This document shows, piece by piece, positions 48,619 through 56,988 of a stretch of DNA of 64,000 nucleotides. The position numbers and the translations under genes were made by a program. The notes below the pieces were generated by a model. The model ran no database searches, had not been told where the DNA came from, and saw nothing but the letters and a program-made list of their open reading frames with translations. Each line of letters opens with the position of its first letter. Within the stretch, counting starts at the first letter, position 1. Source of the DNA: Polynucleobacter nymphae (GTDB lineage: Bacteria; Pseudomonadota; Gammaproteobacteria; Burkholderiales; Burkholderiaceae); contig NZ_JACVPA010000001.1 of NCBI RefSeq assembly GCF_018882155.1, positions 186,001 through 250,000 of the forward strand, written 5' to 3'.

Positions 48619-49584
48619 ATGCGCGCAAAATCTTTGCGGATCATTTTCATTGCATTGGCCTTATCTTTGCTTGGCCATCTTATTTTATTTTTTGGCATTC
48701 CTTTTTTATCTTTCGGTCCGGCGCCAGAGATTTCTGATGAGCTCATTATTAGGACTGAATTAAAAGTTGATCCGCCTAAGAAAATTCAGATGGCGAAGGC
48801 TCCTAGAAAGAAAGTGAATAAGGAGGCCTCGAGTAATCAAGTTGAGGATTCTAAAAGTCTGACAACAGGAGAGCAGGGCGGTACTAATAATCAACCAGGG
48901 GTTGCCTTCAAACTCCCTGAATCGGGAGTCATCTATTACGACTCTTACGTAGACGGCCAAAAGTATCAGACAGGAGAAATTGATTGGATTGTTGATGGCA
49001 GTAGCTATCGGCTCTATATCAACATTCCCTATGCTTTTGTTGGCCCTTTTGTTTTTGAGTCGAGAGGAACGGTAGATGCCTACGGTATAGCCCCATCCAT
49101 TTATTGGGCCCAACGAGGTACTAAAGCACCCCGTTATTCTCGCTTTGATAGAAACGCCAATGGAGGAGGGCAGATGTTCTTTTCTGAAAAGCCAGAGTTC
49201 ACCCCAGATATCCAGCCCGGAACCCAGGATCGATTTAGCTTGATGTTTCAGTTTGCCTCTTTGCTAAATGGCGACAGCAAGATCGATGAGGCCGGTAGTA
49301 TTCGATCTTTGCCGGTGGTGGATTACAACACCCTAGAAATGTGGCATTTCAAGAGCTACGGTGAGAAAGTCTCCGAAGATATTCCCAGCTTAGGAAAATC
49401 AATCAACCGGCATTACGCGCTCATGCAGCGTGAAAATGACCCATATAAACGCCAAGTGGATATTTGGCTAGCCAAAGACCTTGAGTGGCTTCCAGGAAGA
49501 ATACGCTCTCAGGAGGCTAATGGCAGGGTTCTAGAGCTGGTATTTAAGCAAAAGAGTCCTATACCAGTAGTTGCCACGCCTTAA
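48619..49584 (+). CDS. DUF3108 protein with N-terminal membrane anchor
   Basis: 321 residues from ATG 48619 (an earlier in-frame TTG at 48577 is less likely). A transmembrane helix at about 8-30 (FIALALSLLGHLILFFGIPF) precedes a Pro/Lys-rich segment (VDPPKKIQMAKAPRKKV), a TonB-like layout that would cross the periplasm. Residues from about 105 onward form the DUF3108 beta-rich domain (YQTGEIDWIVDGSSYRLYI). Function unknown. Its stop overlaps the stop of the opposite-strand channel gene by 4 nt. Confidence 0.78.
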   Translation: MRAKSLRIIFIALALSLLGHLILFFGIPFLSFGPAPEISDELIIRTELKVDPPKKIQMAKAPRKKVNKEASSNQVEDSKSLTTGEQGGTNNQPGVAFKLPESGVIYYDSYVDGQKYQTGEIDWIVDGSSYRLYINIPYAFVGPFVFESRGTVDAYGIAPSIYWAQRGTKAPRYSRFDRNANGGGQMFFSEKPEFTPDIQPGTQDRFSLMFQFASLLNGDSKIDEAGSIRSLPVVDYNTLEMWHFKSYGEKVSEDIPSLGKSINRHYALMQRENDPYKRQVDIWLAKDLEWLPGRIRSQEANGRVLELVFKQKSPIPVVATP

Positions 49585-50114
49585 ACGCTAGATCCTGAGC
49601 GTGATGGGGAATTTTGCTTGGAATGGCCCAATAACGCGACCATCATTGAATACAAGGCGGCTCCAGACATCGATACAGCAAAGATACCTGTAAAGGAGAT
49701 GATGATGGGCAGGACTCTCCAATGTTCAGTTAACTTGTAGTCGCCATACCCAACGGTTGTGTACATTTCACCAGCAAAGTAGAAAGTTTGTGGATTTGTA
49801 GGGAATACCTTCAAGGCTACACAGATGTATGCCCAAGCGATGATTTCAGCAAAATGGACCGCGATAATGAGCAAAATTGCGATGAAATAGGATACAAAAT
49901 TTGCTCCATAAATTCGCCTGTCTTCTAACTTCTGATCGAGCCAATGAAACGTACCCGCAATCGATAAAACCATCATGCCGTGTACCGTCAACATAAAGCA
50001 AGTCAATAGCAGAACAAACCAGATCTGACCATTGCCCATATCTGTATTAATTTCACCAAAGAGTGTGGCAAAGCTAGGGAGGTCTGCATTGCGGATAAGG
50101 TCAATTAGGTACAT
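49581..50114 (-). CDS. Two-helix potassium channel family protein
   Basis: 177 residues. The selectivity filter TTVGYGD is at about 119-125, preceded by a pore helix (FYFAGEMY) and flanked by transmembrane helices at about 30-55, 70-100 and 132-163. This is the ion_trans_2 family with one extra N-terminal helix. No cytoplasmic RCK/TrkA domain is present; the tail after residue 163 is short and polar. Ion selectivity for K+ is inferred from the filter. Confidence 0.82.
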   Translation of the reverse strand: MYLIDLIRNADLPSFATLFGEINTDMGNGQIWFVLLLTCFMLTVHGMMVLSIAGTFHWLDQKLEDRRIYGANFVSYFIAILLIIAVHFAEIIAWAYICVALKVFPTNPQTFYFAGEMYTTVGYGDYKLTEHWRVLPIIISFTGIFAVSMSGAALYSMMVALLGHSKQNSPSRSGSSV

Positions 50115-50180
50115 AGGGCTCTAGGGGAAGGATTACAGAAATATCTTATTTGACATAATAATGATTATACGCATGTAGTC

Positions 50181-50882
50181 TTATGAGGCTTTAGCTTTAG
50201 CAGGACCAATATAAGGCTTTTTGTATAACTTTAACCAACGAGATCTTAAGCCCTCACTGATTGAAGGTTTGTCGTATATATCAGCAATATCAATAGCTGT
50301 AAGACCATTTGAATTACGTATCTGTAAGTCAGCACCTTTATCTAGAAGTAGCTTTACCAGTTGCTCATTGCCAGATTGAACTGCCATCATGAGCGGTGTT
50401 GTATTGCCAAGGCTCAGTGAGTCGACAGTGGCCCCATTGGCAATTAAGAATTGAGCAACATCAAGATGGCCTCTGGCACAGGCGTAATGCAAAGGTGTCC
50501 AGCTAATATGGTCAAGCAAAGCCTTATGCTTGAGTACTAGAGTTTTAACCAGCGGTAAATTACCCTCTATGGAGGCGATCATTAAGGGTGTTTCGCCGCT
50601 TTTATTGGACAAATCCACGTCAATTTTTGGGTTTTGTAGGAGCAAATCGATGACCTGATTAGACTTGTCCTTGATAGCCAAAATGAGCATTGGGTTGCCA
50701 TAGGGATCTACAGCATTCGGATTTACGCCCTTACTCAGCAAAGATTTAACCTCGGAGACATTATCAAACTTAGCTGCTTTAGCAAAATCAGTGATCTGGT
50801 CGGCAGTTTGTGCGTAGGAAAGCTGATTTACTAGGCAAGCAACTGCCAATAAAACTCCGTATGAATTAAACTTTAATCTCAT
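50181..50882 (-). CDS. Exported ankyrin-repeat protein
   Basis: 233 residues. A signal peptide (about 1-24, VLLAVACLVNQLSYA) is followed by roughly five ankyrin repeats (DPYGNPMLILAIKDKSNQVI, SGETPLMIASIEGNLPLVK, WTPLHYACARGHLDVAQFL, NTTPLMMAVQSGNEQLVKLL, NGLTAIDIADI) and a basic tail. Likely a periplasmic protein-binding module; partner unknown. Its ATG overlaps the tatD stop by 4 nt, so it is the last gene of the mltG-tmk-holB-tatD transcript. Confidence 0.85.
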   Translation of the reverse strand: MRLKFNSYGVLLAVACLVNQLSYAQTADQITDFAKAAKFDNVSEVKSLLSKGVNPNAVDPYGNPMLILAIKDKSNQVIDLLLQNPKIDVDLSNKSGETPLMIASIEGNLPLVKTLVLKHKALLDHISWTPLHYACARGHLDVAQFLIANGATVDSLSLGNTTPLMMAVQSGNEQLVKLLLDKGADLQIRNSNGLTAIDIADIYDKPSISEGLRSRWLKLYKKPYIGPAKAKAS

Positions 50883-51670
50883 AAATAACTTCTATCTATA
50901 TGAAAACATTGGTAAAAATTATTTGAGGTTTGCTCAGCAAGTTCTTCGATAGCAACGCCTTTGAGGTTAGCAATGAATTCGCCAACTTTAGCCACCCATG
51001 CGGGCTCATTGATCTTGCCACGATATGGGATGGGCGCTAAATAAGGGGAATCTGTCTCGATTAGCATCCTATCTAGCGGAACCTCCTTACAGGTTGCCTG
51101 CAAGTCTTTTGCGCTTTTAAAGGTCACAATCCCAGAAAAGGAGATATAAAAGCCCATTTCCATGGCTGCTTTAGCCATTTCTAAGCTCTCAGTAAAGCAA
51201 TGCATGACTCCGCCAATCCGATCGGCGCCCTCTTCCTTCAGGATCTTGATCGTATCCTCTGATGCCGAACGCGTATGGATGATCAGAGGCTTTTTACAGG
51301 TTATTGAAGCTCTAATGTGGGTTCTGAAGCGTTCACGTTGCCATTCCATGGAATCATAGGAGCGATCGCCCATGCGGTAGTAATCGAGTCCGGTTTCACC
51401 AATTGCAATGATTTTGGGATGCTTTAAGGCGGTTTCTACTAGGAAGTCATAACTAGGCTCTGGAGTGTCCTCATAATCTGGATGAACCCCAACAGAGGCG
51501 TATAGATGAGAATGATCCTGCGCAAGCTTTAAAACATTGGGAAAGTCTGGTAAGTCCACTGATACGCACAAAGCATTGCTAACCTTGGCAGTTTGCATAT
51601 TCGCAAGCACTTCTGGCAAGCGAGATTGAAATTCTGGGAAATCGAGATGGCAATGGGAGTCTATAAACAT
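50879..51670 (-). CDS. ycfH: TatD family metal-dependent hydrolase (YcfH-type)
   Basis: 263 residues. Metal ligands His6 and His8 in DSHCHLDF, Glu in AIGETGLDYYR, and MIETDSPYLAP near the C-terminus define the TatD/YcfH DNase-like family. The genomic position after holB is the one ycfH occupies in E. coli, so it is the YcfH branch and not TatD proper. Overlaps the ankyrin gene by 4 nt. Confidence 0.9.
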   Translation of the reverse strand: MFIDSHCHLDFPEFQSRLPEVLANMQTAKVSNALCVSVDLPDFPNVLKLAQDHSHLYASVGVHPDYEDTPEPSYDFLVETALKHPKIIAIGETGLDYYRMGDRSYDSMEWQRERFRTHIRASITCKKPLIIHTRSASEDTIKILKEEGADRIGGVMHCFTESLEMAKAAMEMGFYISFSGIVTFKSAKDLQATCKEVPLDRMLIETDSPYLAPIPYRGKINEPAWVAKVGEFIANLKGVAIEELAEQTSNNFYQCFHIDRSYL

Positions 51671-51701
51671 GACAGGCTATTTTAGACTGCCTGAGTCTGA
51701 A

Positions 51702-52844
51702 TTAAGACTCAAAGACTTGTTGGTATTGAGATAGCAAAGCTTCTAACTGCACACGGCTAGCCAAGGGGTGATTCTCATGACGCCGAGCCTGGACCAAGGA
51801 CCTCCAAAAATGATGAAGTTTGGAAATCTTAGCAGTTTGAGATAAAGCTTTCAGTGTTGAAAGGTGCTTGGGGTAATAACGCGGGCCGCCGCCCTGCGCA
51901 ACTGCTTGTAGATCGGAAGTCCAACGTTGCATTGCGCCTAACAAATAGCTGTATTGCGCCTTGTGTGTCTTTTCAGCAGAATCTAACCAATTAATACGCA
52001 CTCCTTGTGACATGGATTGAAGTAAATAGCGGGAGGCTTGTATGGCAATAGTGAGTTCGTCTTTTTCATCCTTGCTATTTCTTGCAATCAAGGAATCTAA
52101 AACGGAGTATGGTGCCCCACCCTGCTCATCGTAAATTGATGCAATATCAGCATCACTCACTTTAAGTCCATCCATCTTGAGTAATTGTGCGCGCAACCAT
52201 GACAAACCCTGCTCTCGATCTGGGCGTGGCGCAGTGAGCAAGCGACACCGAGAGCGAATCGTTGGCAGAACACGATCAAGCCGATCAGCTAATAGAATGA
52301 AGATCGTATTTGGTGGGGGCTCTTCCAAGGACTTCAGTAGGGTATTGGCGGAGTCAGAACGCAGCATCTCTAGTGGATAAATTAAGATCACACGATTGCC
52401 GCCTCGATGCGAGCCAATAGAGAGGCTCTCTATGGCGTTACGAGTCTCTTCAATAGAGATGTTTTTCTTTTCTTTTTTTTCGCTAGCCTCACCATCCGAA
52501 TCATCCCGCGCTGTTTTACCTTTTTTTGGCGACTCATCACTCTCATAGTCGGCATGCGGCAATAGCCGGCGATGTGTCTCTGGAACCAGAGCGATAAAGT
52601 CAGGATGATTTCCGGTGCTGAACCAATGGCAGGCTTCACATTGATTGCAAGGGCGTGAAGCTACATGAGTACTCTCACATAAGAGCGATTTTGTGAGTTC
52701 AAGTGCAAATGCAAACTTACCAATACCAGATTGGCCATGCAATAGGATTGCATTAGGGAAGTTAGCAAAATCCATGCTATCCCAGAGCGCTTGCATCCAT
52801 GGCGCAACAGACTTTTCTTGTTCGGCAAACATGAGATCACTCAT
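51702..52844 (-). CDS. holB: DNA polymerase III delta-prime subunit HolB
   Basis: Clamp-loader subunit. It has 380 residues. P-loop HGQSGIGKFAFA at about 36-47; zinc-module cysteines at 56, 66, 69 and 72 (CNQCEACHWF); sensor region LLKSLEEPPPNTIF and TIRSRCRLL. A charged low-complexity insertion (about residues 97-127, rich in Asp, Glu, Lys and Ser) separates the zinc module from the NISIEETRNA segment and makes the protein longer than E. coli delta-prime (334). Starts 1 nt after tmk stops. Confidence 0.93.
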   Translation of the reverse strand: MSDLMFAEQEKSVAPWMQALWDSMDFANFPNAILLHGQSGIGKFAFALELTKSLLCESTHVASRPCNQCEACHWFSTGNHPDFIALVPETHRRLLPHADYESDESPKKGKTARDDSDGEASEKKEKKNISIEETRNAIESLSIGSHRGGNRVILIYPLEMLRSDSANTLLKSLEEPPPNTIFILLADRLDRVLPTIRSRCRLLTAPRPDREQGLSWLRAQLLKMDGLKVSDADIASIYDEQGGAPYSVLDSLIARNSKDEKDELTIAIQASRYLLQSMSQGVRINWLDSAEKTHKAQYSYLLGAMQRWTSDLQAVAQGGGPRYYPKHLSTLKALSQTAKISKLHHFWRSLVQARRHENHPLASRVQLEALLSQYQQVFES

Positions 52845-53483
52845 CTAGATATTCAATTCCAGATTTTTCAAGCCATTCCAAATCAGATCTGGCGTTAAAG
52901 TGGCATCTACTAAGTGAAAACGTTTTGGATCCTCTTTGGCGCGACGCAGATACTCTTGGCGAACCTTTTCAAAGAAATCTAAATCCATTTTTTCAAACTT
53001 ATCTGGTGCCCGTGCTTTAGAACGACGCGCCTCTGCAACCTCACCTGGCAAATCAAATAGGATTGTGAGATTAGGCTGGAGTAATGCCCCGTTAGCACGG
53101 CCCTGCACCCAGCGTTCAAGTTCATTTAATTTATTAAGGTTTAAGCCCCGCCCTCCTCCTTGATAAGCAAAGCTGGCATCTGTAAAGCGATCTGAAATGA
53201 CTATTTTTCCGGCCTGCAAGGCGGGCTCGATGACTTGAGCGATATGTTCCCGACGAGCGGCAAACATTAATAAAGCTTCGGTCTCAAGATTCATTGGGGC
53301 ATCTAATAGAAGCGCTCGCAGTTGCTCGCCTAAGGGTGTGCCGCCAGGCTCACGGGTCATTATTACTTGGCGGTCAGGGTAACGTGCTTGCATCAACTTT
53401 TGAAACGACTCAATATGAGTGCTCTTGCCTGCACCATCGATGCCTTCGAAGCTAATGAAATATCCTGGGTACATTGATGTCAT
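52845..53483 (-). CDS. tmk: Thymidylate kinase
   Basis: Phosphorylates dTMP to dTDP. It has 212 residues. P-loop [11 protein letters not shown] at about 12-22, [16 protein letters not shown] as the DR(Y/F) motif region, and the lid region [17 protein letters not shown]. Sits between mltG (16 nt upstream) and holB (immediately downstream), the conserved order. Confidence 0.95.
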   Translation of the reverse strand: MTSMYPGYFISFEGIDGAGKSTHIESFQKLMQARYPDRQVIMTREPGGTPLGEQLRALLLDAPMNLETEALLMFAARREHIAQVIEPALQAGKIVISDRFTDASFAYQGGGRGLNLNKLNELERWVQGRANGALLQPNLTILFDLPGEVAEARRSKARAPDKFEKMDLDFFEKVRQEYLRRAKEDPKRFHLVDATLTPDLIWNGLKNLELNI

Positions 53484-53499
53484 AAGAAATTAAATCGAA

Positions 53500-54567
53500 T
53501 TAATGGGATGCCTGGCTAGGCTTGCGTTGATATTGATTGACTGCCGCTTCATGCTCGCTGAGGCCTTCAGAAAAGTGGCTAGTTCCATCACCTTTAGCAA
53601 CAAAAAATAAGGCATTGCTCTTGGCTGGATTTACAGATGCTTGGATTGATTCTATGCTCGGCATGGCGATGGGGGTTGGTGGTAATCCTTTACGCATATA
53701 GGTATTGTAGGCACTGTCTTTGCGAAGGTCTGCTTTACGTAAATTACCGTCAAATTTAGGGCCAATGCCATAGATTACCGTAGGATCCGTTTGTAGCAGC
53801 ATCCCCTTATTCAAACGATTAGTGAAGACGGCTGCAACTAAACCTCTATCACTTGAGCGCCCAGTTTCCTTCTCCACTATAGAGGCTAATATGAGAAGTT
53901 CATAAGGTGTTTTCAAGGGAGAGTTTGCCTCTGTTCGCGACCATGCTTGAGAGAGTTTTTTTTGCATGGCTTGTGAAGCCCTGCGATAAAGTTCAATATC
54001 TGACTCTTCTGGATCAAATATATAGGTGTCTGGCAGAAAAATACCTTCAAGTCCTGGGTAAGTCAGATTGAGCTTTTGCAGGATTTCTTTAGGGCTCATG
54101 CCTTTGGTCTGATGAAGTAAGGATGGGTGAGAATCAACTAATTGTCTTACTTGCCATACTGTCATGCCGGGGACAATGGCAATACTCTCCTTCACCCTAT
54201 CGCCCCGCGCAATTTGGAGGAGGATTCTGCCTAAGCTTGCTCTCGTTGGTAAAAGATAAGTTCCTGGCTTTAATTTAGATCCAAGCAACAAAGCTCTTGC
54301 ACTCACCTGAAATACTATTAAAGATGTAGAAATGCCTTGTGCCTGTAGTTGCCCAGAGATACTGGCAAGACCTGACTGAGGTTGAATTTTGACTCTATAC
54401 GTAGATGAATCTGCAACATTCGGAGTGGATGGGACCACCGGCCATAAAAAGATACCGCCGTAGAGGATGGCAATCATCGCAGTTAGCCCATATAGCCAAG
54501 CTCTTAAACTTTGACCACGTCGTTTGTTTTTAAAAAAACGGCTGCTTCCCTGAATTTTTCTGCTCAT
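53500..54567 (-). CDS. mltG: Endolytic murein transglycosylase MltG
   Basis: Inner-membrane lytic transglycosylase that cuts nascent glycan strands. It has 355 residues: cytoplasmic basic N-terminus, one transmembrane helix (about 22-42), LysM-like region (about 60-150) and catalytic YceG domain with Glu232 in ASIVEKETG, followed by LQTDPTVIYG and GLPPTPIAMPS. First gene of the mltG-tmk-holB-ycfH order known from E. coli. A TATCAT on the minus strand ends 6 nt before its ATG. Confidence 0.94.
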   Translation of the reverse strand: MSRKIQGSSRFFKNKRRGQSLRAWLYGLTAMIAILYGGIFLWPVVPSTPNVADSSTYRVKIQPQSGLASISGQLQAQGISTSLIVFQVSARALLLGSKLKPGTYLLPTRASLGRILLQIARGDRVKESIAIVPGMTVWQVRQLVDSHPSLLHQTKGMSPKEILQKLNLTYPGLEGIFLPDTYIFDPEESDIELYRRASQAMQKKLSQAWSRTEANSPLKTPYELLILASIVEKETGRSSDRGLVAAVFTNRLNKGMLLQTDPTVIYGIGPKFDGNLRKADLRKDSAYNTYMRKGLPPTPIAMPSIESIQASVNPAKSNALFFVAKGDGTSHFSEGLSEHEAAVNQYQRKPSQASH

Positions 54568-54572
54568 CAGGC

Positions 54573-54579
54573 TATGATA
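54573..54579. promoter_or_regulatory. Shared divergent -10-like site for mltG and ygfZ
   Basis: TATGATA reads TATGAT toward ygfZ (9 nt before its ATG) and TATCAT toward mltG (6 nt before its ATG). Only 20 nt separate the two start codons. Confidence 0.35.
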
Positions 54580-54587
54580 AAAGGGTC

Positions 54588-55565
54588 ATGATAAATAAGC
54601 CCCAAAACACACCAAATCAAGCCACTTTGTCCCAATGGGGCTTAATCTTTGTGGAAGGTGAGGATGCCGCTAGTTTTTTACAAAATCAGCTGAGTAATTC
54701 TGTTTTGGGCTTAAGTCGCACCTTTGCCCCGCAAGTTGCCCAAACATACGACTCTGTCAGATTGGTCGGCTATTGCAGTCCAAAAGGCAGATTGCTAGCC
54801 AGCGCTTGGCTTGGGCTATTTCCTAGCGATGCTAATGCAACTGATCGTTTTGCATTGTTCATCTCTAAAGATATTGCAGCATCTACAGCTAAGCGTTTAG
54901 CAATGTTTGTTCTGCGCTCTAAAGTAAAAGTGATCGATGCTTCATCTGAATGGAATGTGTCTGGGTATTGTTGTGATGATGGAGACATTGGAGAGCTCAA
55001 AATAGAAGCTGGTCAAATTGGCTTACGCCTACCCGATGTCTTGGCAAACAATCAAACTTACTCGCGCGCATTAATTGCTGGGAAAAATGACAAGCCAGAG
55101 AAGCGCTTGAGCGATGATGCTATGCAATGGAACCATCTTGAAGTGATGAGTGCAATTCCGAGGATTGTTCTAGCAACGCAAGAGCAATTTGTACCGCAAA
55201 TGATTAATTTTGAATCCGTGGCGGGGGTGGACTTCAAAAAAGGGTGTTATCCAGGGCAGGAGATCGTTGCTCGCAGCCAATATCGTGGCGCTATCAAGAG
55301 ACGACTGCAATTAGCTCATACCAACCAGGATTCCTTAGGCGGCATCTTAACCACCCCAAGCCTTGAGATTTTTCATGCTAATGACCCATCCCAACCAGCT
55401 GGCATGGTAGTTCTATCATCCCCATCCCCCGCAGACCCCAATAGAATCGATCTTCAGGTTGAATGCAAACTGGAGGCGCTCGAAAGTGGGGAAATCCACC
55501 TAGGAAGCGCACAAGGACCTGTGTTAAAAATAGATTCATTGCCTTACCCATTAATTGAAATTTAG
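54588..55565 (+). CDS. ygfZ: Folate-binding protein YgfZ
   Basis: Tetrahydrofolate-dependent factor needed by some iron-sulfur enzymes. It has 325 residues. The hallmark motif KGCYPGQE has its Cys at 220; the N-terminal GcvT-like domain includes FLQNQLSN. Diverges from mltG with a 20-nt gap. AAAAGGG lies very close to the ATG. Confidence 0.92.
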   Translation: MINKPQNTPNQATLSQWGLIFVEGEDAASFLQNQLSNSVLGLSRTFAPQVAQTYDSVRLVGYCSPKGRLLASAWLGLFPSDANATDRFALFISKDIAASTAKRLAMFVLRSKVKVIDASSEWNVSGYCCDDGDIGELKIEAGQIGLRLPDVLANNQTYSRALIAGKNDKPEKRLSDDAMQWNHLEVMSAIPRIVLATQEQFVPQMINFESVAGVDFKKGCYPGQEIVARSQYRGAIKRRLQLAHTNQDSLGGILTTPSLEIFHANDPSQPAGMVVLSSPSPADPNRIDLQVECKLEALESGEIHLGSAQGPVLKIDSLPYPLIEI

Positions 55566-55579
55566 GACTTTTTGCTGAT

Positions 55580-56437
55580 ATGTGCCTGATCCTCTTCGCC
55601 TGGAAATCACACCCTGACTACCCTTTGGTGGTTGCAGCTAATCGCGATGAGTTTTATGAACGCGATACTAAAGGTATCTCTTGGTGGGATGAGCACCCAC
55701 ATGTTTTAGCTGGCAGAGATCGCGCTGATGTTTTAGGAAGTCCAGGAACATGGCTAGGCTTTACTAAGACCGGTAAATTTGCCGCCCTCACGAATGTCAG
55801 AGCGCCCAGCGAAAAAAATCCTGACTCAAGAACACGCGGCGAACTCTCCTTAATGTATCTTTCTAGCAACGAGCGTCCTGCTAACTTCATTCAGGAGAAT
55901 GTGAAGCGCTTTCAAAATTACAATGGCTTTAATCTTTTGATGGCTGATCTGAGCAATCCTGAGAATGCAGAGATGCATTGGGTGAGTAATCGCATGATGA
56001 TGGGCCAAAACATTCGCCCCCGCAAAGTCTTTCCTCATCAACCCTTGGATGCTGGTGTTTATGGGCTTTCCAACGCGATGTTAGATACGCCATGGCCAAA
56101 GGTAAACCACCGCGTAGCCGCCTTTGCACAAACACTTGCCATGGATAGTGGCCAACTGAAGAATGCAGATCACTATTTAAAACTGTTAGCTGATACACAT
56201 CACGCGAGTGACCATGAGCTACCGAATACAGGCGTTAGTCGAGAATGGGAAAAAGCATTGTCCCCCGCATTCATTAAAACGGATACCTATGGCACGCGCT
56301 CAAGTACTGTGCTCAGGGTACGCAAAGATGGTCAATTTGAGATGGTAGAACGCCGTTTTGATGCCACTGGTACGGTTGGCCATGATGTGATTACCGGTGC
56401 ACTGAGTGCTGCGCCCGGCTCTAATCTTTCGGTTTAA
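55580..56437 (+). CDS. NRDE family (TANGO2-like) protein
   Basis: 285 residues starting MCLILFAWKSHPDYP with AANRDEFYERDT, the motif that names the family, followed by GTWLGFTKTGKFAALTN. The N-terminal Cys2 suggests an Ntn-hydrolase fold, since processed members expose it. Eukaryotic TANGO2 is linked to lipid or haem handling; the bacterial role is not settled. Starts 14 nt after ygfZ. Confidence 0.85.
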   Translation: MCLILFAWKSHPDYPLVVAANRDEFYERDTKGISWWDEHPHVLAGRDRADVLGSPGTWLGFTKTGKFAALTNVRAPSEKNPDSRTRGELSLMYLSSNERPANFIQENVKRFQNYNGFNLLMADLSNPENAEMHWVSNRMMMGQNIRPRKVFPHQPLDAGVYGLSNAMLDTPWPKVNHRVAAFAQTLAMDSGQLKNADHYLKLLADTHHASDHELPNTGVSREWEKALSPAFIKTDTYGTRSSTVLRVRKDGQFEMVERRFDATGTVGHDVITGALSAAPGSNLSV

Positions 56438-56440
56438 TGC

Positions 56441-56932
56441 TTAATCGTTTGTCTCGCCACGCAGGTCATCGTTAACTACACGATTGCCATCGGCATTGCG
56501 AGTTGCTAAGCGCTTTAGGTATTGAAATGTTCCTGTCGCCATACAGCAGACTTCACCCTGATCGTTATAAAGCTTAGCTTCACAGAAGGCCATGGTGGCC
56601 GTAGTACGCACGGTATCGGCTTTGACACGTAAAACCCCATTTGCAGCTTGCATAAAGTTGTTTTTTAATTCTATTGTGACAACACTTCGATCACCAGGAT
56701 CAGCAGATCTAGCTGCCACAGCCATCGCCACATCCATTAATGTTAGAAGTACACCGCCATGGGCAACTGCCCAGGTATTAGTGTGCTCAGGCTTTAGAGC
56801 TAGCAAGATCTCCCCTTTACCCATTTCTGCGCTCAAGAAGCGGACACCGAGCAATTTCAAAAACGGGACATTGAGTTCTTCACCCAAATTGGCAAGCTGA
56901 GTTTGTGGATTTATCTGGACTTGTTTATTCAT
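56441..56932 (-). CDS. PaaI-type hotdog thioesterase
   Basis: 163 residues, single hotdog domain. The family motif HTNTWAVAHGGVLLTLMDVAM holds the HGG turn and the acidic Asp of the central helix; ELKNNFMQAA follows. Likely hydrolyses an acyl-CoA or aryl-CoA; substrate unknown. Converges with the NRDE gene (3 nt between stops) and diverges from selO. Confidence 0.82.
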   Translation of the reverse strand: MNKQVQINPQTQLANLGEELNVPFLKLLGVRFLSAEMGKGEILLALKPEHTNTWAVAHGGVLLTLMDVAMAVAARSADPGDRSVVTIELKNNFMQAANGVLRVKADTVRTTATMAFCEAKLYNDQGEVCCMATGTFQYLKRLATRNADGNRVVNDDLRGETND

Positions 56933-56988
56933 AGCCTAATTTTAGTGGCTCAAACGCTATTTGGGAAATCCCCCTAGAATAGTTCTTT

